Assembly (NCBI RefSeq): GCF_001039355.2
Contig: NW_019775392.1
Coordinates: forward strand, 262,998-323,796
Direction: 5' to 3'
Origin: Lingula anatina
Lineage: Eukaryota; Brachiopoda; Lingulata; Lingulida; Lingulidae
Length of the DNA: 60,799 nt
The position numbers were made by a program, and so were the translations under genes. Positions 1 through 56,300 of this stretch are shown one piece after another. Position 1 is the stretch's first letter. Each line of letters begins with the position of its first letter. A model generated the notes under the pieces. It did no database searches and was not told where the DNA came from. It saw only the letters and a list, made by a program, of their open reading frames with translations.

Positions 1-1545
1 ATAAAAGTCAGCCAAAACACAAACAAAGTTTGTTTTTGAACTTTATTGATTAGTTTAACTTCAATACAACTTCAAAGCAACAGTTAAACATTAGCTTGTC
101 GTGGAACACTACTGAGGGACGTCTAGCGGTCAAAAACATAAACAAACACGCGATCGGCTGGGTAAAGTGGAATTTTATTTTTTATTTCAATATTCCATAA
201 ATGTCAGTGCTATTCAAGGATATTATAACACAATATCTTGAAGGAGGTATGTTCTTTCCAAATTTTTGTTGTTTATGCTCTCATTTACCGAGTTTTAGTT
301 GAGCTTGCCGACTTAAGTCTCCTCCCGAGGAGGCTTGACATCGTCGACTTACAGCTAAGAAAAAAACGACGTAAGCGACCTTTTAGATTCTTTGTGAAAC
401 GGGACTTAGTGACGTAACGACTTAATTACGTTGGTAACCAAGCCCTAAGTCAGGGAAACCGACTTAAGTTTTTTTGTGAAACGGGGGCCAGGGTGACTCC
501 CCCCCCTCCCCCCCTCCCCCCCGAAAAAAAAATTAAATCCCACAAAGTTTCGCGATGTATGCAAGTGTGCCTATAATGCCTCGGAAGCCGTTTGGAGCAT
601 ATTTTTAAAAAGAACACAAGTTTTATGCGAAGCGACCAAGGTAACTGAAAGTTTGGGTAATGATTGTACACATACTGAAGTGTAAGTCAAGCAAATTTCT
701 TGGTATTTGATTGACCCTTGTAGGATTTAATAATTTTTTATTGGTTCTGTTTTTTGTGTCACAGAGAGATATGTCTGCTAGTGAACGAGAGTGTCTCAAC
801 ATCGGCCCACAAATTATTTTTGCACACCCCTGTCATGATTGATTTAATGGTATTTATATCGGCAATTACTTTTCGCTGATATTTCACTACAAAATGAAAA
901 ATAAAATAAAAATTCCCTCATTATTAAAACAATAGGTACAAGATGTGGACTGAAGATAAAATTCCATTGCTTTCCAACATTTCTTTTATTCATATTGTTA
1001 CAACATCTATCACTACAGGTTGATTTCTATTCTTCGTATTTATATATAATTAGAACGCCACTTTTAATTCACTATAATAAATATCATATATACATTGCTT
1101 ACTGCTTAATTAAATTTCTTTCTTCTCACGCAAATCTACATGCAAACATATTTCTTCTCTCGAATAACTGAAACATGATATATTGTTTACAACAACATCG
1201 CATCCGTTGACTGACAGACTTCAATAATTTCGATTTCAAGTTAACTATTGTATTACAGGTAATGACAGTCATTATTTCCACAAATAACTTAAATCAGCTA
1301 ATACCACAGTCTCCACCTCACAGATGCAGTCTGGGAGGGTATTTTAAACAAGACAAATTCAGAGGCGCACCTCGACCTATACCCTTCACTACAGAGGTAC
1401 TCTTCTTTCCCTTCTCTACCACCCTAAACAGAGTTACGTTACAACCGAAACATGAATAAAAAAAAAAAGAATTTTAATATCCTTGTGCCGTATATGTTTG
1501 GGTACAATTGCCCTCGTCTCTGGAAAGGTAGACCCTTCTCTCCTT

Positions 1546-1577
<32 letters not shown>

Positions 1578-1582
1578 AAGAT
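1..1582. other. intergenic DNA downstream of the GPCR gene
   Basis: No coding region is supported here. The segment at about 300-480 is an unresolved repeat-like stretch: CCGACTTAAGT occurs near 308 and 460, GTGAAACGGG occurs near 395 and 477, and a short palindrome CTCCTCCCGAGGAGG lies between them. A C-rich homopolymer stretch lies near 499-522. A minus-strand AATAAA (plus TTTATT at 985-990) about 590 nt past the GPCR stop could be its polyadenylation signal, but this is weak. Confidence 0.5.
1546..1580. repeat. (GA)n microsatellite
   Basis: A near-pure GA run ends two bases before the GPCR stop codon. On the transcribed strand it is a (CU)n tract at the very start of the 3' UTR. Confidence 0.9.
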
Positions 1583-2713
1583 TCAACCAAGACATTTGAT
1601 AGTACGCTTGCATGCATCTCTGAATCTTTTGCTCATGAAAGCATACACAATGGGGTTAATACCAGAGTTCAATTCCGACATTTCAACAGCGACTACTCTC
1701 AGGACTTCCAGACACGTTGAACTTCGGCCCAGGTTCTTGGTCGCTATGTACACAGCGGTGTAAGGCAGCCATGACATCATAAATACAAACATTATGGTGC
1801 CCGTCATCTTGGCCAGCCGTACCTGGGACTCCCATTGGTGTTTGGTGAGTCCCCTGAATCCGGGTGATCGGCTGGTATCCTTCAGATCCTTTGACTTGTT
1901 CAAACTCCAAACCCTGCCAGAAGCTCTCGTAGGACGAGAGGAAATATCAACTTTAGGCAATGCGGTCTCTGCTGTCGATTCTGTTGTCATCTCAGTCATC
2001 TGCGCCGACCAGACGGCAATTTTTCTTCTTTGCCTGGTGACCGAGGCTATGATAACCAAATACAAGACACACGATGTGATGAAGGAAATTGGGATGTGGG
2101 GAAGGAGGACGTACGTCATGAAGTCATGGTAGACATTGTCAGCACGGCACTGGCTCCCCGGAACCCAACGACTCACCCAAAACACGGGCAGGACACCCAG
2201 AATGGCAGCGTATACCCAACAACCGACGGCAATCCCATTGGTCAGACGACGCGTGAGCCTGGCAGAGAACTTTCGTGAGCTGCACAAGACGACGCAGCGT
2301 TCGGCGGCTATCACCGGCGTGTGGAGTAGAGACAGCCCGTGCATGAAGACCATGGTGGATACCTGGCCGAGGCAGGCGTACTTGCTGAACAGCACAGCTC
2401 GGCGGAGACCGGGAACCAGTCGAGTTAGGTGCTTCATGACGATGCCGTAGGGAATGGCGACGAGTCCACAAAAGATGTCCGTCAGTGCCAAACTGAAGAT
2501 GAGAACATCGGTGTTTGTAACGTTCTGAGGCTTCGTCTTGATGAAAGTAATGATGACGGTGGAATTGGAAAGGATGGTCCAGATGGCGATGGAGAATTCG
2601 ACTGTAGCGAAGGCTATCACGGCGCTCTGTGGCAATGCCATATACCAGTCAGTAGTGTCCGTCCGAATATCGTTCACATGAGATTCCGTGGCATTATAAG
2701 TGGAGTTATCCAT
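1583..2713 (-). CDS. class A rhodopsin-like G protein-coupled receptor, ligand unknown
   Basis: The intact reading frame encodes 376 residues of a seven-transmembrane plasma-membrane receptor. I start it at the ATG at 2713 because the upstream frame has no ATG. Two N-glycosylation sequons (N3, N7) precede TM1 at about 33-57. TM2 is about 70-92 with LALTD, so D2.50 is residue 79. TM3 is about 108-137, with the disulfide Cys at 114 and its ECL2 partner at C189. The DRY position reads ERC (138-140). TM6 has SWLPY (314-318) and TM7 has NPIVY (353-357). The basic helix-8 tail has Cys368 and Cys374, possible palmitoylation sites. The third intracellular loop is about 73 residues, rich in Ser/Thr/Lys. 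Position 3.32 is Met rather than the amine-binding Asp, and 7.43 is Glu rather than the opsin Lys, so neither a classical aminergic receptor nor an opsin fits. The family assignment is firm; the ligand and subfamily are not. A 5' exon is possible, with a candidate acceptor just before the ATG. Confidence 0.88.
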   Translation of the reverse strand: MDNSTYNATESHVNDIRTDTTDWYMALPQSAVIAFATVEFSIAIWTILSNSTVIITFIKTKPQNVTNTDVLIFSLALTDIFCGLVAIPYGIVMKHLTRLVPGLRRAVLFSKYACLGQVSTMVFMHGLSLLHTPVIAAERCVVLCSSRKFSARLTRRLTNGIAVGCWVYAAILGVLPVFWVSRWVPGSQCRADNVYHDFMTYVLLPHIPISFITSCVLYLVIIASVTRQRRKIAVWSAQMTEMTTESTAETALPKVDISSRPTRASGRVWSLNKSKDLKDTSRSPGFRGLTKHQWESQVRLAKMTGTIMFVFMMSWLPYTAVYIATKNLGRSSTCLEVLRVVAVEMSELNSGINPIVYAFMSKRFRDACKRTIKCLG

Positions 2714-3923
2714 TTTGCTTTCTACGAGAGTTATTTTAAAGAAAATTTGCACCACAAAGTTGCACAAATTTGTATCACTGTCCGTTTTTTTTTATGTAGT
2801 ACAACGGGACTCGGGGAAACTGGAGTAGACGAAGATCCGTGTGGTTTCTCCCGCACGTAAAAACTAATATGATGTTCCTTTCACACCGAGAATAAACGTT
2901 GCTGCTATATTAACACCTTTCACCTACGTTAATTTACAGAAAGTTATATAGGTAGCTGTCATGTCCAAGATTGGTGACGGTCAAACGCAGCATGAACATG
3001 ATTTTTCTTGAAAACTTATGCAGTAACAAGACGACGGAAATCTGGAACACTGGAAAGTAGATGTTTTTTTTTTTTCGTTCAACGCGAGGGGCCATCTCAG
3101 CTTTTAAGCAGATAAAAGATTTGAATAATATATATTTTTTAAATAATAAATAATGTGTCAAATTTGCAGGGTTAGCATTTAATACAAGTTTAAAAATACG
3201 CCTTTATAATTTTTTCAAAGGCAAGAGTGTTTTGTCTGCTTGTTTTTGGCATACATTTTAGTTTTGTGTCAAACGATAGTGATGTACTTCAAAATTTGAT
3301 CAGGCACCTCTGAGGCTAAGATGAAGGAAGTGAAGTTCGAAAATGGGCTTAATCGGGTTATTTTATCAGATAGTTTCCCCCTTAGCATGTTTTTAGCGTG
3401 TAATCCGCTGAGTGTGGGGCGGATATCCTTTGCTACATACCAAAATAGTTGAATATTTCGGAAGTTAGAAATATAATTATTATTTCCGTGATAAATTGTC
3501 GCAAAATAATTGATATACAGCTGGCTGTGTCAGTGGCCAATAAACACTTTTCAAATTCTGTAAGAACTTCCACCATCTAAGCATCAGCATCGGTCATCAA
3601 CGTAAACTACAGCCTGATGTGTCGTCAAAAGACATGGTAAAGTAAAAAAAAATGCTTCAAAACCCGAGTTTCCATAGGAACAATCAACACCATACTCCTG
3701 AATCATGGCTTTCGTCAAGGAGTGCTCCTAAGAAATTCTTTTTGATCCAGCAGAAGAAAACCGCCGCTAAAAAGGGACCAAACAATTGACTTCAAAGTGC
3801 CATCAAGTGTGCCACTGGGGACGTACGTATCTGATTTATTGATGATGTTCTGAATGCCCTCATAAATGCATACTTTTTATCCATTGCTCTTACTCCTTGG
3901 GATAGCGCGTTAGGGGAAGATCA

Positions 3924-4063
3924 GAGCCCCATAACTTGGAGGCATCGCGTATTGCGAATAGCGATATCACATAGAGGCTACAATGTATTATATGGGGCGA
4001 GTATGGGCGTGTTATGGAATCGAGACGCTTGCGCTCGGTCGATGCTTTCGAGTTACGGGGCCC
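3924..4063. mobile_element. short foldback/MITE-like element
   Basis: The left end (AGAGCCCCATAACTTGGAGG, then CATCG) and the reverse complement of the right end (AGGGCCCCGTAACTCGAAAG, then CATCG) form about 25-bp imperfect terminal inverted repeats. The interior is short and non-coding. A target duplication is not clear, so the boundaries are approximate. Confidence 0.6.
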
Positions 4064-4416
4064 TGGTGCTGTTCGCAAGAACTAATTGGGAAGAGATAAC
4101 TATGTGGATTCTTGAAATGGTCCCATATTTTTTTTTTTTATAATTCAACGACTTCACACTCACGTGTGTTTAAACGTGGAGCTAGCTGACTTATGGTATG
4201 TAATTTATCCTCAATTAAAACAAAGAAGTAACATTATCTTATCTGCGAGAGACGGCATTAGTTCTTTAANGATAACAAGTTTACCATCATTTTTACATAA
4301 TCAACTAACAATAATGTAAAGATGCAGGAAATGTCAAACAAACACTTTAATGTATCTTATTAGTAAAATAATAAGACTGTTAACATGCCTAAGAATTGAA
4401 TCTGAGAAAATGTGAA

Positions 4417-4735
4417 AAAACAGCATAACTTCTAAAATAATGGCCTGATTATGCTGATTTTCAAACTCGATCTTCGTTTTAGTAAGATTGACCACTCCTG
4501 TGAGTTTAATGACAATTGGCCTATCGGTTTTTCTTATATTGTGTTTACAGTGTTGCATATATGCTGAAAAAAAAGGAAAAAACAGCATAACTACTAAAAT
4601 AGTGGCCCAATCATGCCCATATTCGAACTTGACCTGCGTTTTATGAATATTCATCAGCTCTGTAAATATAAAACCAAAAAATAAAACTGTGTTCCACTTA
4701 TCGTGTTTACAGTGAAAGTTGCACGGCGACGGCAT
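4417..4735. repeat. diverged tandem duplication, about 160-bp unit
   Basis: Two copies begin with AAAACAGCATAACT (about 4417 and 4579) and both end near TGTTTACAGTG (about 4546 and 4707). A 154-codon open frame on the minus strand here is a by-product of the repeat. Confidence 0.7.
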
Positions 4736-4769
4736 CGCCATCGGCGACGACAGACGCAGGTGATGGCAA

Positions 4770-4799
4770 TATGTACAGACACATCTGTGTCTGTACATA
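4770..4799. repeat. 30-bp perfect palindrome with a 2-base spacer
   Basis: The arms TATGTACAGACACA (4770-4783) and TGTGTCTGTACATA (4786-4799) are exact reverse complements separated by TC. The preceding 45 bases are CG-rich and also contain short inverted GGCGATGGC-type words. It may be the end of an old transposon. Confidence 0.85.
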
Positions 4800-6468
4800 A
4801 AAATAGATGTTCCATCCGCGTACGCATATTATTGTGTAGTTCAAATAATCAGTCTTATTGCTATCACCTATCTTTTTAAAGATATCATTATCTTATCATT
4901 ATTAACATCCTCTAGTGATGTAGCTCTCCTGAATCTCGGTAATCCATACTGTCGCACTAATAAAAAGAACTCTGCTTGCGGCAGATTTGTACCGAGTCAT
5001 CTATTTGTAATTTTCACCTTTAGAAACGTATTGCAAATATAAAGAGCTGTTTCTGACAGCAATATGAACCTCTTAATTTCAATTTTACGTAATAATTCGA
5101 AGAGGGATGGGCCGGCCTCGGGTGCCCAACTCACAAAAGACACATAAAAACAAACATTTCAGTTTCATTTCGAAGTGCGTTTTGTTCAAGGTCGCAGCTG
5201 AAAACAACACAAACACAACAAGATATTCAGTGAGACACTTTCAACTTTTAATTCAATTTCATAGTCACTTTTATCACCATAGGCAATCAAATATTTACAG
5301 AAATCTATTCGGCTTTTCACCTTACATATGGCCTTGCTAGCTCTTGTCATTAAATTTACCTACATTGAACAGGTCCAGCAGACACAATTATCTTTGGACC
5401 CAAAAGGACTCAGGACCTTAAAAAGGTCAGAATGACCAGTCCTGGCAAAATGAATAACCATGCAAAGTAATATACAAATGGACAATGATACAATGACTTC
5501 TACTTTCTTGGTGAAAGTACCATATTGTTACAATATACAACATATGTACATATCTATGCTAGCAAGGTGTTTTGGGGTACCTTATATATATTTATATACT
5601 TAAAAAAAAAAAAAAAAAAAAAGAAATTGACCAAGGTCAATTTTCCCACACATCATTTTCTTTGCTGTTGTCAAAACTTTTAATCTATGCAAAACCAGAT
5701 TTGCAAAAAGCTTCAACTTTAAATTGAAACATCCATGTTTACAATAGCAGTGGATACATTTGTTTAAAAAGTGATCACCAGTTACTATAGAGGGCGCTGT
5801 CTATAGCATTCTTATAAGACAATACCAATCAAAACATCAAACTTCTAACAGCTTTAAAACCATGTCAACCACAAATGTGACAAAAAATAACGGAATAAAA
5901 AAATCCAATGTTAACATTAACACCAAAGAATGTGAAACTCTTATTATCTAGGAGACTAATACAAAGTCCTTCAAAGCTGGAAAAACTCTCACTTCACTCA
6001 ACTATTCTTAATCTGAAGAAAAAACTAGGCCCCAATGCTCTGTTCCATGATAACTTTTCTACACATGCCCCAAGCTTTTTATAACATTCTAATTAAGAAA
6101 TATGGTAACTTGTAAATATTGAAGTCATTCAGGTTTTACTTCAAATAACTCATTTCACAAACCTTTCTGACCTTAAAATGGCCTAAGTATTTAAAAAATT
6201 AATAATAGTATTGGTAATTAATAATAAGTCATTTAAAAACAAACCCGCCTTTCATAAATTCATCTGAGACAGTTCGAAATGTAACCTCTTTTCTCCTCAA
6301 ACTTAACACTTAAAATTAAAGCCACTTTTACTAAATTGTTACCGATATTCAAACTCTGCTACAGTATGACAAGTAAATCTTAACCACTTCATTCTGAATG
6401 CTTGACAATGATGTTAATTTAGTAACAGCAATGTGGACAATCAAGTTGCATGTGGATCCCCCCCCCCC

Positions 6469-6507
<39 letters not shown>

Positions 6508-6694
6508 AATAAATAAATAAATAAATAAATAAAGTAAAAAAAATAAATTGATTAAATTCAAAATAAGAAAACCTTGACTATTTTAAAGCAACCCTCAACA
6601 CAACTCAGGCATGCAGTCACCACTTCCACAGACCACAAGCACCTGTCCTTGTAGAAAATCAAAAACTTTTAAACCAGTAATGTTCCTTGAAACG

Positions 6695-6828
6695 GCATGC
6701 TATGTGAACCAGTATGGTATGTGAACCACGTATATGGTATGTGAACCATGTATATGGTATGTGAACCACGTATATGGTATGTAAACCATGTATATGGTAT
6801 GTGAAACTGCATGGTATGTGAACCAGTT
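6695..6828. repeat. 20-bp minisatellite
   Basis: About six to seven tandem copies of a unit close to TATGGTATGTGAACCACGTA, with the outer copies degraded. It lies in or beyond the 3' UTR of the ANKRD11-like gene. Confidence 0.85.
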
Positions 6829-7358
6829 GTTGTGGTTAACACCCAAGTTTCCATAATAACTTATTAAAATAAAGCTGAACTGGGCTACAGGCAATGTTCA
6901 GTACTACTTGAAATATTTCAGATGAATTCTCAATAGACAATACTACAAGACTCATCTCATGAACTTTTTCAAAAACTTAATCATTCACCCACAATGAAAG
7001 TTTCCACACAAAAAGTCCACCATTCATTCCAGATAAGGTAATCTGGTCACATTGTATCAATTTTCTCAGGCATGGTGCAGGAGTCTCTCTCTCTCTCTCT
7101 GTGTCACAGCTTTTACTTGTAAAAGGCACTCTTTGGGTTAACTTCTTCAAACCTTCTCTTACAGGTTATCTCCACAAATCTCCAACACAACTTGCAAAAG
7201 TCAGAAACTGTCGTCTTTCAAATTTCTAGCTGGCTTCAAGTCTAACCTTGTAAGCAGAAACTTCTATTCAGTGTTTCACTATACCAGTGGTGATGTCAAA
7301 ACTACGGTAAAAACTTGCAAAATTTTGTCACTTTAAAAAAATTAATTAAGATCTTTAA

Positions 7359-7530
7359 ATGCCTGAATCCGACTTGGTGTTTTTAGGTGACAAACTTTTC
7401 AAAATGATTGAGAGGCCCATTTTCAAACTTGGTGAAATTTTCAAAGTGAAAATATTTACGATGGCGAAAAATCATCTTCTGCCAAATTTCCAAGACCAAC
7501 TAAATTTTCAAGTTTTTACCACAACATGCA
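7359..7530. repeat. dispersed repeat, second copy at 58929-59065
   Basis: Both copies share TAGGTGACAAACTTTTC, then AAATTTT.AAAGTGAAAA, then TTTTCAAG and a final TTTTCA.GTTTTTA. They are imperfect and in the same orientation. No terminal inverted repeats were seen. Confidence 0.6.
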
Positions 7531-7603
7531 ATCTTTATCTTTCACAATAACCATCTTTTTCAATGTGTCTTGCTTAGTCTCACAGACAGAACCCATGGCG
7601 GAC

Positions 7604-7609
7604 TTTATT
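7604..7609 (-). promoter_or_regulatory. candidate polyadenylation signal of the ANKRD11-like gene
   Basis: AATAAA on the minus strand, about 176 nt past the stop codon, is followed by a GU-rich stretch (GGGTTCTGTCTGTGAG). Longer 3' UTR forms are possible. Confidence 0.35.
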
Positions 7610-7784
7610 TCCTCATCACAGTTTAAGCTCACACTGTTAAAACGCTGTCAAGGCATTCATTTTTCAGCTTCAATCTTTCACAAGTCTTCCCCTTGCTAAC
7701 ATCAGCATTTCCTCGCAGCCCGACTCATCAATACAGTAGTAACTGGGCATCTAAAAAACATCCCTTTCCATGTGCATGCATCTG

Positions 7785-51478
<43,694 letters not shown>

Positions 51479-51513
51479 AGCGCTGCTACAGCTGCAGTTA
51501 GTTTCCAGTAGGG

Positions 51514-51537
51514 TCAGTGTATCGTAAGGACGCTCAT
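51514..51537 (-). promoter_or_regulatory. upstream open reading frame in the ANKRD11-like 5' UTR
   Basis: ATG with A at -3 begins a seven-codon frame (MSVLTIH, stop) that ends 35 nt before the main ATG in the same exon. It could lower or tune translation. Whether it is in the mature mRNA depends on the unseen first exon. Confidence 0.5.
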
Positions 51538-52747
51538 TCTTATTTCTTCTCCGTAACTTTCCCTGGCTGGTCTACTGTAAATGAACACAGAAGTTATAGC
51601 TATTTTCAGAACAATTTTCCAGGACTTATTTTGAGAATAAAAGGAAGCGTATCATGAAGACAGAAAAGTGGGTTTTATCCCGGCAGTCTTGATGCTAATA
51701 GTTTCACTCCGTTAAATGGCACTCACATATATCTTGCGATAAATGTTTTCCAAAGTGCGATCATAAACAGATTAAAAAAAGAAAACACGCATTAACAATG
51801 TAAATTGCTATACTCTTTCTAAGATAACAGCAGAACAGTGCATCTACTACAAATGTAGTATAGCAAAGTATGCTTATTAGCAAGTCTGGGCAGGGAGCAT
51901 TTCTGCAGAAAGAATATCTATCACATTTACTTTCAGTTATACTGATGACTTATGGGTTCCTATTACTCATCATTTCAGAAATTCTTTAATATTTATTCAA
52001 AGATATCCAATTCTTTGAAAAGTTGACAAAAAGATATTGGATGTAATTTTCAGCAGGGAGGAGTGGATGATAAGCTTTTTTATTGTTAATTTCCTGGTCT
52101 AAAACTAGTTTTACGAGATGTTTTTTTTTTTCCTGCGACAACTACCAGAGCACTAAGTGCTTTGTCATAAATTAAGGCTCAGCTACGTGTGAAATAAATA
52201 TTGCTTCTTACGTGGGAGGAGCAAACACACAATCTGCAGTCCTGCCCAAATAGTAAATAAGTAATGAGAATCAATAGTTCATTACATTAAGGCGTATGTT
52301 TTGAATGTGACAATGTTTCAGCACCAGTGTAACCATCAAAAGATTTATAACTCTTTAATAATTCTAACTGATGAAATTAGTTCTAAAAATATAATATAAG
52401 CCAAACATTGCTTTCCCACCCCTCCCAGCTGCAAAGACAAACCATTCAATTTTTATATGCCCTCTGTATCCCATACCCATATAGCAAGCTATTCAATCTT
52501 TAGCAGGAAGCACTAAGCTAACCCTAAACTGTTCAATAGCCGGCTGCTGCAGTGTTAAACAACAATGCTGCAGACATTCTATGGAGGCCAAGATCTTGAT
52601 TTTGGACATAAGACATATTCTCACAGCAACTGACTCCATAAACCTCTTTAAATCTGGCTTTATTTATCTCAGCAATACAGCTGTGCCCATAGGTTTAGAG
52701 AATCTGGGTTCGGGCCATTGGGTTCTGCAAGGGAGATTACTCCCTTT

Positions 52748-52921
52748 GGCCCCATTCAAATTAGAAGACTAACTAGTCTAAGGGTCAAATATGGCCGACC
52801 TACTTCAATACTTCCCCATGGGATACCTATTTAGTGTCTGTTAGTGGATGAGACAGCAAGCTTTGTGATGTGTCGCCATATTTGATCCTCGGACTAGTTA
52901 ATCCCCTTTTCTGAACGGGCC
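52748..52921. mobile_element. MITE family 2, copy 3
   Basis: 174 bp, from GGCCCCATTCAAA to CTGAACGGGCC, flanked by TTT on both sides. Interior GGGTCAAATATGGCCGACC and CATATTTGATCCTCGGAC are inverted counterparts. Confidence 0.88.
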
Positions 52922-53067
52922 TTTGACAAACCCTCCACAAGTTTGCTTTAGATGCTGTTTAAGCCATGGTGGATCAAAACTAATCATAAATTGCTTAAAA
53001 TAAGACTAAGCCATGGCTGACAAGACAAAATCATTGGGCAGCTTTCACAACCAAAGTTAATCTGAGG

Positions 53068-53300
53068 CCTAGAGCCCTCTAGAACAGTGGACTACCAGAT
53101 CCGTAGATCAAATATGGCTGACACACTTGAAAGCTTGTTACGTGATCCCAACGGGGAATCTATTCAGTGTCTTTAAGGGGGTTATGTGGAAGGCAAGGAG
53201 ACCATTAAGGGATTAGTGGCATTGCTTTCGGGTAGAGTCGGCCATATTTGATCCAGGGACCAGTTAGTTCATGGATCATTTGTTCTGAAAGTGCTCTTAG
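53068..53300. mobile_element. MITE family 2, copy 4 (longer, diverged)
   Basis: AGAGCCCTCTAGAACAGT at the left and TGTTCTGAAAGTGCTCT at the right form the ends. The interior has CCGTAGATCAAATATGGC and GCCATATTTGATCC. A further family-like end (GAATGGGGCC) at about 53321-53330 suggests a rearranged or double insertion. Confidence 0.7.
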
Positions 53301-56300
53301 TCTGCTGATCAACTGGTTGTGAATGGGGCCTTAGAAGGTTATAAAAATATGTAATTATCAATAATCAAACTACAAGTAGCCATAGACTTGTTACTTCCCA
53401 TTTTGCTGGTATAACATGGCTAACATCATTTGAAGTGAATTCCAATATTCTTAATATTCTTAATACATGTCTGCCCAGTCTGAGTCAAGAAACTGCCCCA
53501 AGCTCAGTTTAAACCAGACAGCATATCTGATCTATATCATATGGTTGTGTCTAGTGGTAGCCTGCTGTTGGGGCCAGCATTACAGTGTAAATGCTCAATA
53601 TTACCAACCATTAGGATTTTTTACTTCAGCTCAACTTTTTGAGGTCCCTAGCTGACATCTCTGAATCGTGACCTTATTTTTGTAGTACAGAGATTGCGAA
53701 ACCAACTTTGGGTTAATGTTAAATCCTAATATGACCCCCCCCCTCATATTTAAAATGCAAGGGTTCAGTCATTTGTATTAAATCTTAAAATATAACTAAT
53801 TAAGTGTACAATATAGGCTCATACTGCATTACTTTTTATGGTCACTTTAGCTACAGTATCACTGCTTTTCTTTTATTGTACTTAGCTTTAACTCTAATAT
53901 AAACTCTGCTGCTAAAGATAAATAAAATGAAATAAAACCACATGGGAATAAAAAGTATACAAGTATAGTCATCAGATAAAAAAAAAACGTCCACTTCTAT
54001 ATTCAAACAGCCCATTCCAACCTTACCCTCTATTTCAAAGCTCTGTCACACAAGTTCTGTCTTAATTCAGCGTCAGTGGACTGGGAATGATCCACGAGGG
54101 GGGGTTCAGGTTTATGCGTGATATCACAGGGACCCAGTGAAAATATCCTGCACATGTGTTCCCCCTGGTCACGTTTCCATGTGTGTGTGTGTCCTTATGC
54201 AACGATCTTAGGATGTCCCAATAACACTGGCACCAACAGGATCACAGCTTTGGCTCTATATTAAGTGTACAGGTCCTATCTGAAAAAAGGCAGATAAGGA
54301 GATTTATAAGCCAAAACCAAGAGGATATGCTCACAAATACCCTGAAATAAAGGGGAAATGTCAGACCAAATTCCGTGTCTTTGACAGTTGACTGTGGCAA
54401 TATGAACAACAGGGTGATAACAAGAGAGAGACTCATACTTAACACAGGTCACCCTTAACACTGCCTGCTTGTAAGTGCTGGCACAACTGAAGTGATTGAC
54501 TGACTGGAGAGCTCAGTTTTGATGTCTAGTTTTCAAAGGAGTTAGCAAGCTTAATACTGCTGGCCACTGGTTGCTAATGTGTATGCAGCCCTCCAAGCTA
54601 GCTGGCTAGCTAAGCTCGTCAACCCAGCAAAAACACACACAAAATACCAGCACTACGGCAACAAAGGGTTAACAGCACAAGGTGCTTTTCACATTTCCAA
54701 TCGCAATTACTCAGTGATTGCAAAATGACCCACTCCTTCTCAACCCTCGCCTTGACAATGTTCCTTGAATTAAACTGGCATTTTGTGACGTGCACTTAGG
54801 GGTTTAAACATTGGGGAACGTTTTATCGCCACTCTACAAATGTATTTGGACATCAAACAGCTAGAGCCTGAAATAAACACACGGCCATATGTTATGCAAA
54901 TTGCCCATTGCTGCAGTGACCTAGTTTTTCACTTCTTATCTCAGGCACCTACTCGCTGATTAATGCGGTTTATACTGCCAGCTACACCAGCACAAGGAGA
55001 TTAAGGCCGTTCTGCTCTACAGAGCTCAAGCTCTGCTGCTTCATTCTAAGGTGGAATTCAAACAAAATTCTAATCACCATAATGATACTCTGCGTTTTAT
55101 TCACAATGACAACTGCTAACTTTGATTCTTGACTTTGTCAATGAAATCCATATTTGCCAACCCACAAGTTTTAGTTGATTTCATCCATTATTTATTCATA
55201 GATATGGTGGCGAAAAATTGCATACAAAATAAATGGCTCACTTCACTTGATAAATTCCTATATACCTGATTGAGAGTAATGAAAATGTGTCATCTGGTAT
55301 CAAAAGACAAATTGTACTGAAATGAAACCTGGAAACTTGTAATAAAATGTTACTTTAAAAACTGCATAAATTCAAACACCTCAGACTTGTTGTGATGTTT
55401 TATTATTAATGTCGTAAAGAATGTTTGAAGATTTTAAAAGTACGTCAGGGATTATTCTTTTGATATAAACCAGAAAAGTCTTGACAAAAGTTTAAGTGAC
55501 TAGAAATGAGACATTTACATCAATTTCTGATCTAAGCAAATGCTTTTTATGAAGTATTTCTAGAACTTGGGTTACAAAAATGCAAAAAACAAAAATAGCA
55601 CAAAAGGCAATCCATCATTTTAAGTACACCAGACCTCAACATCATAAAGATATTGCAGAATTCTAATCTAAAATCATAATTTTTTCAACATACAGTGATA
55701 CGCAAAAACCATGTCAAACATGAAGTTTATTATTACTCAACTGAATTTATTCCACTTTGTACCATTCATTTTGTATTTAAATCAATAGAGAACACTTAAT
55801 AGTGATATGAAAATAAGCCATCCAAATGTACCTATTTCTAAGTTAGTTAATCGTGGATCAAAAGCCTTTATACATGCCACAATTTCACCTATTTCTATGG
55901 CCAGCCAAATGAAAGACCTTGCACTTTGATATCGTGACCAGCGTTATATTAATAGGTCAACAACTTATACACAGGACTTCATACAAACAAAAGGGCCTTC
56001 TTCAACATGCATTCAAGGCAAAAGGTTTCGAGGCTGCTATACCTGTACAATATCAAAGATTGCATAATTTCTCAGAGAATAGTTTTAATATTCCCCTATT
56101 TATAGACCAATGCATGAAGACAAGGAGGAAAACTGTAAAAGAACCAAAGGACGAGAGAGAGAGAGCTGGTTGATAAACATTTCAAAAGGTGTTTTAACAC
56201 TCAAGTAGTGACAGCTCTACTTGGAGACACCTCTTCTGCTGACCTATGATTATTCCTATCCCCTCGTATTTGTTTTATATTATTTAGTCAGGGTGTATGA

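Larger units (their letters stand above)
2714..7784. other. GPCR 5' flank, intergenic DNA and ANKRD11-like 3' UTR
   Basis: No gene is supported. From right to left it holds the ANKRD11-like 3' UTR (end not determined), a dispersed repeat at 7359-7530, a 20-bp minisatellite at 6695-6828, a poly(A)/AAAT run at 6470-6535, a poly(A) run at about 5601-5622, a 30-bp palindrome at 4770-4799, a diverged tandem pair at 4417-4735 and a foldback element at 3924-4063. An N is present at 4270. Confidence 0.6.

Noticed and set aside
2139-2471. Alternative-frame open frames across the GPCR
   Set aside because: They are shadows of the receptor reading frame; the receptor frame alone has all seven membrane segments and motifs.
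4334-4798. 154-codon minus-strand open frame
   Set aside because: It spans a diverged tandem repeat and the palindrome, with internal repetition that mirrors the DNA repeat. No protein motif is present.
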